From the NCBI GenBank assembly GCA_017655985.1, contig JACJVS010000003.1, positions 2,294,001-2,358,000 of the forward strand: a stretch of DNA of 64,000 nucleotides, given 5' to 3'. Each line of letters starts with the position of its first letter. Within the stretch, counting starts at the first letter, position 1. Positions 54,080-62,969 of the stretch are shown piece by piece. Origin of the DNA: Incumbomyces delicatus (lineage: Eukaryota > Ascomycota > Eurotiomycetes > Chaetothyriales > Trichomeriaceae). Below the pieces are notes generated by a model. The model was not told the origin of the DNA. It searched no databases and was given only the letters and a program-made list of their open reading frames with translations. The translations under genes and the position numbers were made by a program.

Positions 54080-55027
54080 ATGACTTTCATAGGTGTTTTG
54101 AATTCTGAGTCACGCAAAAATATCATTGCCCGATGCAACAACGCTTGCCCAGATCAGTGTCTAGATTATCAGCCATATGGAAATCGAGTTTTGAAGCTTG
54201 ATGAAAGGCGAATCGTCAAATTCGGGTCCAGCGTGAGCAAGGATGAGGCAGAAAATCAAGCAGCAGTGTCCTACCTGGTCAACCAGGAGATTGTTCGTGT
54301 TCCCAAGGTATACGATTGGTTTCAAGATACGCAAGGTTGGGGATATATCGTCATGGAATTTATGGATGGTGAGAGAGCAGAATGTCTTACGGAGAATACA
54401 CATGGCGAGCATCTTATTAAGATTCTGGAGCATTTACATTCTTTGAAGTCAGACACAATCGGACCATTGAATAAAGGGCCTCACCGCGTGATTCTTTTCG
54501 GTGAAGGCCCGTCTCCACAGCACCTATCGCTGCAAGACGTCGAAACTTGGTTCACCCGGCGGCTGCTCAGTGACAACGGCACTAGAGTTGATCTCAGCAA
54601 GTTTGAATTCGTACTCTGTCATCTGGACTTTACGTGCCGCAACATACTATGGAAAGAGGGACGGCCTCCAGCTCTAGTGGACTGGGCTTGGGCTGGCTTC
54701 TACCCGAGGTTTTTCGAAAAAGCCTCGCACGAGATAGTGGGACGTCTAATAGATGGGGATACTGTGGCTAAGATGCACTTGTCGGATGCTGAAGACGAGC
54801 AATATCATTTGATCTTGAGAGCGTTTGCGAACGACATGCGCTTTTGCTTGTAAGTTCTTCACCAAAGACCCCTTTTGCGCCCGCAAGCTTCTTCTCTTAC
54901 ATTTTGCAGCGATCCCCCTCGACACCCTGAACCAATCTTCGAGCCCGGGGTTTACGCATCCCCACCTCCTCCACCTCCTCCAATCCCAACAACTTTATGT
55001 TTAGCCACAGATAGTCCTTCTGCTTAG
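54080..55027 (+). CDS. Aminoglycoside/choline-kinase-fold phosphotransferase
   Basis: Two exons, 54080-54849 and 54910-55027; 295 residues. The start is the first ATG (MTFIGVLNSESRKN). Family marks: IVKFGSSVSKDEAENQAAV (ATP-binding Lys, then Glu), YIVMEFMDGERAE (hinge), VLCHLDFTCRNILW (HxDxxxxN catalytic loop) and LVDWAWAGFYPRF (the metal-binding Asp). The GTAAGT donor lies exactly over an in-frame TAA, so without splicing the protein ends at FCL; spliced, it gains a 39-residue proline-rich tail (PPPPPPPIPTTL). Members phosphorylate small hydroxyl compounds; fungal ones are mostly uncharacterised. The link to the neighbouring catabolic genes is not proven. Confidence 0.8.
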
Positions 55028-55200
55028 ACTAGTTCATCTGCACCAAATCTAGGGGTTTCTGATCACGTGAAATTAGTTTAGAGTCGAGTCATCTCACTTT
55101 GTCCCACCAAGAAATCTGAAATCTACCATCTCAAGCCTTTCCGGAACCCGATAAAGGTTAAACCAGCCTCCGCCTCTAATGCTTTAGCTCTAACTTCCAT

Positions 55201-56760
55201 ATGGTGAGACGTAGATGCTTTCCAAGATTATCTTTAACGGCGGTGAGGTTGGACAAGATGGCAACGAATCTTGGTTTCAGCCACATTGTGGCTAAGGCAT
55301 GGTATCTTACTCCCCGGCCTTTGATTACTGCGACACTATGCGCACGATCCTTCTCGTCGACCCGTCCAACCAATCTTCGAACAACAGAGCTGTCGCCAGA
55401 CCAGTATAAGTCCATAAGAGCCGATAGTTCCCGCCTCTGGTCCGACATCCACTCCACAGCTGACCGGTTCGGCACAGGCCGTCGATACGGAGATGCGCCT
55501 GAACAAACAGGTCTCTCACGCTTGACCCTGACCGACCATGACAAAGCTGTCCGGGACTGGTTTGTGGCTACGTCCAAAGATCTCGGCTGTGAAGTCAGTG
55601 TCGACAGCATCGGGAATACCTTTGCTGTCCGGCCCGGGCTAAACAACACTGCCCCTGCCACGTTTGTGGGCAGCCACCTGGACAGCCAACCTCTTGGCGG
55701 ACGGTTTGATGGTGTTCTCGGTGTGTGTGCAGGCATCGAGATGCTGAGGGTGCTCAACGACAACTGGATCGAGACGGAGGGGCCGGTCGGGGTCATCAAC
55801 TGGACCAACGAAGAAGGCGCTCGCTTTCCCGTCAGCATGATGGGCAGCGGTGTTTGGGCAGGGGCATGTGATCTCGGTGAAATCTACGCGCTGCAGGAGG
55901 TGTCCGCCGGCGAAGCGGGGCAAGGGGCAAATGTCAAGGACGAGCTAGAACGCATTGGCTATCTTGGCCCAGTGCCTGCCCTGGTCACCAACGGGGGAAC
56001 GAAAATGGCAGGCCACTTCGAACTGCACATCGAGCAAGGCCCCCGCCTGGTCAACGGGAACGAAGCCGTGGGTGTGGTGCAAGGCGTCCAGGCCTACAAG
56101 TGGATCGACGTTCACGTTCGCGGGCGGGCGTGCCACACGGGGACTACGCCACTGGAAGCCCGCGCCGACCCTTTGATCCTGGCCGGTAGTATCGTGGCTA
56201 GGCTGCCTGAACTTGCGAAAGAACATGGTGGTCTAGCTAGCGTCGGGCTCCTGAACGTCGAGCCGGGCAGCGTCAATACGGTGGCCGACCGCGTCAGGTT
56301 CACACTCGACGTCCGACACGAGCAGGATGACAAGCTTGAAGCGCTCATTGGAAGCATACTCGGGGAAATAGAAAGAATGAAATCACTGCTGAATGCTTCA
56401 AGCGAGGGGAAAAATAAGCCTTTTGGAATCACCGTCGAAATCAAAGAGAAGTTCTCGAGCGCCGCGACCCACTTTGGCAGGGACGCTCTCGCGTGTGTGG
56501 CCGAGAGCGCACGGTCCGTGACGGGCCTTGGACCCTCGAAGCAGCCGGTGAAGATGGTGTCAGGAGCAGGGCATGATTCTGTGCACACTTCCAAGCATTG
56601 CCCCACTGCAATGGTCTTCATACCTTGCAGGGACGGCGTGAGCCATCATCCGGAGGAATGGGCTGAACAAAAAGATTGTGCGACTGGCACGGATGTCATT
56701 ATTCAATCCGTGCTCAGGTTTGACAAGTGGAGGCATCAGCAGGGGCATTTTGCTAGCTGA
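55201..56760 (+). CDS. M20-family N-carbamoyl-L-amino-acid hydrolase/allantoate amidohydrolase-like, mitochondrial
   Basis: A single exon, 519 residues from ATG 55201; a second ATG at residue 20 is also possible. The first ~50 residues (AKAWYLTPRP, CARSFSSTRP) form a mitochondrial presequence with a typical RSFSST cleavage region. The metal site is in FVGSHLDSQPLGGRFDGVLG, NEEGARFPVSMMGSG and ELHIEQGPRL; the dimer/lid domain has VRGRACHTGTTPLEARADP; the last ligand is in SHHPEEW. Such enzymes cleave N-carbamoyl amino acids or ureido acids, giving ammonia, CO2 and the amino acid, at the end of hydantoin, pyrimidine or purine breakdown. That places it as a plausible late step after the permease/amidohydrolase/dioxygenase set. 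Confidence 0.92.
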   Translation: MVRRRCFPRLSLTAVRLDKMATNLGFSHIVAKAWYLTPRPLITATLCARSFSSTRPTNLRTTELSPDQYKSIRADSSRLWSDIHSTADRFGTGRRYGDAPEQTGLSRLTLTDHDKAVRDWFVATSKDLGCEVSVDSIGNTFAVRPGLNNTAPATFVGSHLDSQPLGGRFDGVLGVCAGIEMLRVLNDNWIETEGPVGVINWTNEEGARFPVSMMGSGVWAGACDLGEIYALQEVSAGEAGQGANVKDELERIGYLGPVPALVTNGGTKMAGHFELHIEQGPRLVNGNEAVGVVQGVQAYKWIDVHVRGRACHTGTTPLEARADPLILAGSIVARLPELAKEHGGLASVGLLNVEPGSVNTVADRVRFTLDVRHEQDDKLEALIGSILGEIERMKSLLNASSEGKNKPFGITVEIKEKFSSAATHFGRDALACVAESARSVTGLGPSKQPVKMVSGAGHDSVHTSKHCPTAMVFIPCRDGVSHHPEEWAEQKDCATGTDVIIQSVLRFDKWRHQQGHFAS

Positions 56761-57077
56761 AAAAAATGACAGCAGGGAAAGGAAAATGGGCAAGGGGTTT
56801 CGTCGTTGTTCTCGTCTCACACCGAGTTTCACGAACGAACAGAAATCGTTGGAAATCTTTGGCGATTTGGCTGCGTGCCGACCTTGATCTCGCTACGTGG
56901 CCTTGAAGCAGATGCTTTGTGCCTTCTAGGCTAGGGTTTTTCAGATATCGCTTTGCCTCGCTTTAGGAAGCTCTTAACTGCCAAACCGACAATATTCCAG
57001 TGTAGACTAGACCTGGGTTTAAGAACTTTGGTTCGGTGTTGTCTTTCAAGCACATGTCTCTTCAGTCAAAGAAGCAT
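56761..57077. other. Convergent 3' flanks
   Basis: This lies between the stops of the hydrolase and the ribosomal protein gene. No gene or clear structure is seen. Confidence 0.5.
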
Positions 57078-57669
57078 TTAGGATGGCGGTGGTGCACCAC
57101 GACCTCGTCCATAGCCTCCTCGGAACTGTGGCTCGAATCCAGAAGGAGCACCGCCTTCTTTGTCCCCGTCCTGTCGTCGTCTGTATCCGCCATCGTCACG
57201 TCTTGGGCCACCACGGCCTCGTGGACCTCGGTCGTCACCACCCATCATGCCTCGAGGAGGGTGGATCGGGTTGCGCTGTTGCTTGATGTGCGTTGCTGGC
57301 ACAATTTCCGCGGGCAGATGAAGCCACTCTCGGAGGTAGTCGAGGCCCTCGGGGGTCAGGGTGTAGTAGTAGTACTGCCACGAGAATTGGGTCTTCAGGT
57401 AGCCTCGCGAGGTGAGAGATTGGCACGCTTTGACGACCTGGTGGGCGAGGTGTTAGGACCCGAAGCTTTCGATACTCTCGTCACCCATGCTTACATAGAG
57501 GTTCTTCGTGTCAATGTCTGCGTGCTTGGGCAGGTTGTAGTCCTTTTTGGCCACGAGCACGCCCTCTCGGAAGAGGTACTCGTGGATCTTCTTGCGATCG
57601 GCCTTGGGAATAAGCCTGTAGCACGGTCAGCATTTTGCGCCGAGCTGCTCGGAGTATCTAGACATACAT
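57078..57669 (-). CDS. 40S ribosomal protein eS10
   Basis: The ATG itself is split: AT at 57669-57668, then a GTATGT...CTACAG intron, then G at 57615. Coding parts: 57669-57668, 57615-57495 and 57437-57078; 160 residues, normal for eS10. The sequence begins M-LIPKADRKKIHEYLFREGV, continues DIDTKNLY-VVKACQSLTSRG across the second intron, then QFSWQYYYYTLTPEGLDYLR, and ends in an Arg/Gly tail (GGYGRGRGAPPPS). It is a component of the small ribosomal subunit near the mRNA entry/head region. It is divergent from eS8 with 480 bp between. Confidence 0.94.
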
Positions 57670-58149
57670 TGTCACGAGTTCCAGGCGCTCTTCGGGGAAT
57701 CGTGTACAATGCAAGTTGGTTTTCTGAACGGTGGTTTATTCAAACTAAATTGCCGTTGGTCGACAGGAAACTTTTTGTGGTTTGATAGACCGCAGCCCAA
57801 AACCGGCGCTAGCTGCGAAACTCTTGGCGTGCGCGCTAACAATCGCGGGCCTTGGCACCACATTTTGGCTGCGATTTTTAACGTAGAGCAATTTGACCAC
57901 GACCGACGATACCTCTAAACCCGACAATTTACAACTATCCATTGCCAACTGAAGGACTGACAGCGCACATCAGGTCAGTATCTTATCGTCGAGGAACTGT
58001 TGCGGCATGCAGACGTCCTTTCAGCGAACACAAATTCGCCCACGAATGCAAAAAAAGCCCGCCGCTCAGTGCCTCGAAATGCCCAAAGCAAAACACTTCG
58101 CAACATGCTAACCAGAACTCTCGCATAGTCACCCTTCAGCACCGCAATC
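57670..58149. promoter_or_regulatory. Bidirectional ribosomal-protein promoter
   Basis: 480 bp separate the start codons of eS10 (minus) and eS8 (plus). Such head-to-head ribosomal pairs are usually co-expressed. No factor site can be assigned with certainty. Frames in this region on either strand are leader sequence. Confidence 0.55.
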
Positions 58150-58846
58150 ATGGGTATCTCACGAGACACCCGCCACAAGCGATCGGCATCCGGTGCCAAG
58201 CGCGCCTACTACAGAAAGAAGAGGTATTTCGACACCCCCCCAGCAGCGGTGCTGAGCCAATACCCTTCGTAACCCTGCGTGGCGCAAAATTCTCTAACCA
58301 AGATTTTGAACCTGCAGAGCCTTCGAGAAAGGTCGCCAGCCGGCCAACACTCGAATCGGGCCCAAGCGCATCCACCTGGTCCGCACGCGCGGCGGCAACC
58401 GCAAGTTCCGCGGCCTGCGTCTCGACTCGGGCAACTTCAGCTGGGGCAGCGAGGGCATCTCCCGCAAGACCCGCGTGATCGTGGTCTCCTTCCACCCGTC
58501 GAACAACGAACTCGTGCGAACCAACACCCTGACCAAATCCGCCGTCGTCCAGATCGATGCCGCTCCCTTCCGAACTTGGTACGAGGCTCACTACGGCGCC
58601 AGTTTGGGCCGTCGGCGACAGCAGCAGCAGCCGGCCGAGGAGAAGAAGGTCAGCAACAGCGTCAAGCACAAGCACGAAGAGCGCCTGAAGCAGATGGGCA
58701 AGGTCGAGCCGTCCTTGGAGAGGCAGTTTGAGGCTGGTCGATTGTACGCCGTCGTGTCGAGCAGACCTGGCCAGAGCGGTCGGTGTGATGGCTATATTCT
58801 GGAGGGTGAAGAGTTGGCCTTCTACCAGCGACAGATCAGAAAGTAA
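58150..58846 (+). CDS. 40S ribosomal protein eS8
   Basis: Two exons, 58150-58223 and 58318-58846; 200 residues, the usual length. Starts MGISRDTRHKRSASGAKRAY; the intron (GTATTT...CTGCAG) splits an Arg codon so that YRKKR-AFEKGRQPANTRIG is restored. Further landmarks are HLVRTRGGNRKFRGLRLDSG, HPSNNELVRTNTLTKSAVV and SRPGQSGRCDGYILEGEELA. It is a small-subunit protein bound to 18S rRNA. A glutamine run (RRRQQQQPAEEKK) is present in the species-variable loop. Confidence 0.96.
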
Positions 58847-59456
58847 AAGCCCGGTTGCCACCTTTGCACTCTGCTGTTGCAGCCAGCGTGGTGTGTTTCT
58901 GGGTACAATGGTCTACCTTGAGGGGGTGTAGGAGTCTTGTGGTCTCAGCCCGTCCGACATATCTGCAAACGGCCATGATTGAAGGCAGGCCTGCCAAATA
59001 ATGGCCAGGGAGAAAGAATCACTCAATGTGCTGTGCCTTGGTCTACAGCAACCCTGCTGCTACTGTGGGTGGTGCGCCAACCGCGGAAGTGATGTAAAGC
59101 AGCCCCCGGACCATCACAGCACACTACCGTAACGTAAATGGCAGGTCTCGATCGAATGTATGATCGAATGTGCCATACCAATACAAAGTCAAACACTTCA
59201 AGAAAGCAAGTCGGATTCATCGACATATTCGCTGTAAAACCGTGCACCCGTCTCCCTCCCTGACCTTGACTAGTCCCCGTTCCCAATCAACCACTCTTTT
59301 CTCAAGTCACAGGATGGGCAGCACACCCCACAGATATAGTTACAGTGTTTTGACACTTGCACCGACCAACACATTACACACCCATCTCAACCGTGATCGT
59401 TCCATCTCCACAGAGACGTGTATCATCAACCGGATCCTCTATGCACATTCACCTGC
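58847..59456. other. Intergenic, no supported gene
   Basis: 3' flank of eS8 and the downstream flank of the minus-strand unknown gene. No RNA gene or clear repeat is seen. Confidence 0.4.
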
Positions 59457-60614
59457 TTACCAAAGCTCGATTTCATTCGAATTCTCGATGCCAACCTCTT
59501 GAATGTGTTCCCCAGCATGCGCATCACCACCGAAGTCTTCCAGTAGCTTATCCTTGTACTCCATTTGAACGCTCATTATGGCAGCAATCACGTTGTTGTT
59601 AATGTTGACTCTTCGTTGTTCGCCAAATTGATGAACGTTGCGCACGTTTTGCCACTTAAGCCTGCTGTTCTTGAGTATCCGAGCCTCCTGGGCCTCGCGA
59701 TTGCGTCTTGCAATGGCTTCTTTGCGTTGAGCGAGCGGAAGCCGTACCTGCTCGTAGCGCTGTTGACCTGGTTCTGTAGCTGCCTCAACAAGACTTGATT
59801 TTCCTCTCTGCTGACAGCCGCCTGCGGGGATTTCTAATGCAGCTTGGAGCTGCTCTTTGGTTTCCTTGACGACCGGGGACTCCAAAAGTTGCTTAAGGTT
59901 TGAATCACAAATTTGAAGCTGAACACGAGAGAGGTTCAGGTTGAAAGAATTGACATCCTTGGTCGCTTCATAGCTTGGCCAGTCAAGTTTGATGTCCGCT
60001 GGGACGCTCGAGCGAACGAAATTCTGAAACTGGCTGTCGGCCACTTTGCTGTAAAACCTCTCGATCATCTTTTCGTACAGTTCGAAGAGCACCACGCTTG
60101 CACTGGCCTGGAGCAAACCAAGGTAGGCATTTCCCACGCTGTGGCAAACACCGAGTATTCGATTTTTAGCTTCCCACTTAATGCCGCTGCTCTGAATTGC
60201 TCGAGCCATCCCCTGGATTTGTTCATATTTCTTTTGGCTCCCATTCTCTGACCTGGCGATTCGCTTAACAAGTGGGACAGACTTGGTGAAAAGATTTGCA
60301 TCCGGGTAGTCTTGACACGCAATGAGCAAATGCCACAGATCGCCGGCTGGTTGTTCAGATATCGTCGACCAGAATATCCGAAAGGTAGCATCGTGAATCA
60401 GAGAATATTCTAGGACGTGACCGTTAGTCGATTTGATCCCACTTCTGGTAGGACAGCTCGCAGCGTTCGTCTCTTGCATGACTGTAAGGAACCTCTGTTG
60501 CTGGTATGGCAATGTAAAACTAAGATATCCTTCGAACCGATAGCGAGAAATACTGTAGAGAGCTTTCCTCAAGGTGTAACGTGAGTCTTGTGATACATTC
60601 GAAATTTTGTCCAG
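59457..60614 (-). CDS. Unrecognised protein, about 340-385 residues
   Basis: The frame ends at 59457 and is open to a CACTTAG acceptor just before 60614. The first in-frame ATG is at 60479, giving 340 residues (MQETNAASCPTRSGIK); sequence upstream (YSISRYRFEGYLSFTLPYQQ) looks coding too, so an earlier exon with the true start is likely but not located. The protein is mixed alpha/beta with a charged C-terminal helix (RKEAIARRNREAQEARIL). No signal, membrane segment or known motif is visible. I do not recognise the family. It lies at the edge of the decayed right end. Confidence 0.5.
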   Translation of the reverse strand: MDKISNVSQDSRYTLRKALYSISRYRFEGYLSFTLPYQQQRFLTVMQETNAASCPTRSGIKSTNGHVLEYSLIHDATFRIFWSTISEQPAGDLWHLLIACQDYPDANLFTKSVPLVKRIARSENGSQKKYEQIQGMARAIQSSGIKWEAKNRILGVCHSVGNAYLGLLQASASVVLFELYEKMIERFYSKVADSQFQNFVRSSVPADIKLDWPSYEATKDVNSFNLNLSRVQLQICDSNLKQLLESPVVKETKEQLQAALEIPAGGCQQRGKSSLVEAATEPGQQRYEQVRLPLAQRKEAIARRNREAQEARILKNSRLKWQNVRNVHQFGEQRRVNINNNVIAAIMSVQMEYKDKLLEDFGGDAHAGEHIQEVGIENSNEIELW

Positions 60615-61480
60615 CTAAGTGACTGTGCGTGTTGATGACGAAATCGAGAGGTTGGATGCATTGTGTCACTGCAAAACAGGAAGTGAAGGTCTAAAAAAGT
60701 GAGCAGGTGACTTGGTGAGTGTAATCGACGGCGTACAGTAGCCGCGTTCACGGGTGGCTGCGACTGTTCCTTTGAATGGAGACTGGCAGTGAAATCGTTG
60801 CTTGTGCCTATAGTATCGAAGCTAGACAACCAACATCGGGCCCTTCACTTCGACAAGGCGGCACTTGCAGAACTCGAAGTGCTGAGGAAACACCTCTTCA
60901 TCATCAGTACGAACAATTGTTGTGGATAGTTCTCGCTTTTACTCGTTTTGCATGATCGCTCGATCTAGAAAGGATTGAGCCCCGTCGCGCAGACAGAGCT
61001 GTCTTGTGTACACAAGTTCCTGTGCAAGCCATGGTAACACCAGAAGTCGTCGGTGTCACATCGACTTAACTAATATAATCAGAAGTCACGCACAGGAATC
61101 ACGCCCACGTAACAGCAAAGCCACATGCCGCCGGCTTCGTCATTCGACCTGCTCCATGGTCAGAGACTATTCTCTAGGTCGTTGGACCGCTTTCCAGCAA
61201 CTACATGCTGCTGATCAAAGAGACTGCCTTGGGCCCATGTATTCCCAGCCTAAGGTACGGCTCTGCGGATATATGGTCAGGCTTTGTCCATGTCGCGCTT
61301 GAGCAAATGTAGGGGCCGCTCTTCGTTTATATCGTCGTGTCTCCACACGGCTCACCTTCCTCTCAAGTACTGCGCAGTAGGTCAGTGCACCTTTGCCCAC
61401 CCGCCGAGCCTGCTGCGAGGCAGTAGATACCAAAGCTAGCCCTGGTGCTTGATTTGAGGTATGGGCTAAGGAGCACCTGC
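60615..61480. other. Intergenic, no supported gene
   Basis: It may include the missing first exon of the unknown gene on the minus strand; a plausible TTTGCAG acceptor lies near 60670 (minus strand). Other frames are short and unsupported. Confidence 0.35.
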
Positions 61481-61491
61481 CTGCTCACGAA

Positions 61492-61660
61492 TTGAAGGTG
61501 CAACGAACCCTCTGGAATTTCTTGAATATTTGTCCTTGTTCAGACATGCTGAAGCCATATTGGATCGATGCTCTGTGCATTAATCAGGCGGACTTAAGAG
61601 AACGCTTTCATCAAATCAGCTATATGCAGCGAATCTACTCACAACCCTTTTCTGTTTTAA
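61492..61660 (+). pseudogene. HET-domain fragment
   Basis: About 50 residues match the middle of a HET domain: TLWNFLNICPC, PYWIDALCINQADLRERFHQ and YMQRIYSQ. The sequence before lacks the expected SYxWG block and the sequence after loses resemblance at once, so only a fragment remains. It is unrelated in sequence detail to the intact HET gene at 36.5 kb. Confidence 0.65.
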
Positions 61661-62217
61661 CCACTCCTGAGGTTCGGCAGATATCTGTACGGAGGACGAC
61701 AGCTAGGCGCCAAGCCAACAACAATCGCTATTTTAGGTGGTATGGCGCTCTCTCTGTATCTCTGTGCCTCACTGGTAGTTCACTGATGCACCTCCATCAA
61801 CTAGGAGCCATTGCCCAGTAACGTATTTGGACAGACCGATCAAAAATGAGAAGCCAAGGCCACAGGCTATGCCTTACGAAGGCTTCAATTGGGATTCAGG
61901 CACTCAAAACATGATTACCAGGCACAGCGGGACATATACAATGTCCACTACTGATAGAGGTTGATCGGTAGCTATTGGGATGTCTATGGTGTTCACGAGA
62001 AAGAGGAGTCCACGGAAGGACAAGTATCCCTGTTTTTGACAAACGGACCACTCCAGCCAATCTTCTTACACCTCCGAGAAGTTTATGGGTAGGTCTGTTG
62101 TGTCCCATGGATTCTACTCTTGCCTCTTATACGGACTTGCCTCTTTCTTTGCTCCACACTTATCATCATTGTTTCTCCGGCTTACAGAGTGTTCTACTTC
62201 CTTGTAAGCCTTGCCAA
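61661..62217. other. No supported gene
   Basis: 3' flank of the dehydrogenase relic and post-HET sequence. No intact frame is supported. Confidence 0.35.
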
Positions 62218-62960
62218 CTAGCCACAGGTGATCACACATTTGATCAGATCAGGGGGCTTTGCGATGACTGTTCCTAGGGCTTCCCTGGCCTTCTCAAGCT
62301 CAAAAGTATGAGTGACCATGGACTTGACATCAACTTTTGCGGATGCGGCCATATTGACAGCAGTCTCGAATGTATATGCATATCGCCACAATCCTAAGAG
62401 ATCAACCTCTCAGATTGCGGCAGCACTCACATTGACATTCTGCAACGGCGCTCCCATCCCAACAAGCGTCACTTTTCCGCCTCTTTCTGAACAAAAGATG
62501 CCAATATTAACGCATAATTTAATGCCAGTGCATTCGAAAACAATGTCTGACGGCTGATTTCCTGGTTGTTGTAATATGTCTTTCGCCATGGACGTTGCGA
62601 AGTCAGCCTTCGACACATCGTCAGACATCGGAGAAATTCTGAATGTTGTGTCTGCTAAGCATTGACTCGTTGCAAAGTCTAATCGGCCTTGATCGATATC
62701 AACCATGGTAATGCTCCTGGCGCCAGAGACTCGACAGACAGCTGCGCACAGGAGGCCAATGGCACCGGCTCCGAGGATAAACACTGAGTGTATGTCTGAT
62801 CTTCTGCAGGTATGAAGGGCGATAAACAATGGTTCGATCATTGCTCTTTCTGGTCAGCTCATAGTGTCGGGAATATTGTGGATGAATGCGGCTGCGTGTT
62901 ACGAAGTGACCATGTAGGTGGCCGCTTCAGGGACATAGAGACGGAAGGTCATACGAGAAA
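62218..62960 (-). pseudogene. Zinc-type (MDR) alcohol/polyol dehydrogenase relic
   Basis: One frame carries the C-terminal two thirds of an MDR dehydrogenase: YVPEAATYMVTS, AAAFIHNIPDTMS, AMIEPLFIALH, the NAD-binding VFILGAGAIGLLCA, then LLGLWRYAYTFETAV and a stop at 62220-62218. Three in-frame stops break it, at 62901-62899 (TAA), 62856-62854 (TGA) and 62412-62410 (TGA); each can come from one C-to-T or G-to-A change. The N-terminal catalytic zinc domain is missing where AT-rich repeat DNA begins. It is close to the sorbitol/xylitol dehydrogenase branch by motif style. Confidence 0.75.
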
Positions 62961-62969
62961 GGCTTAGTG

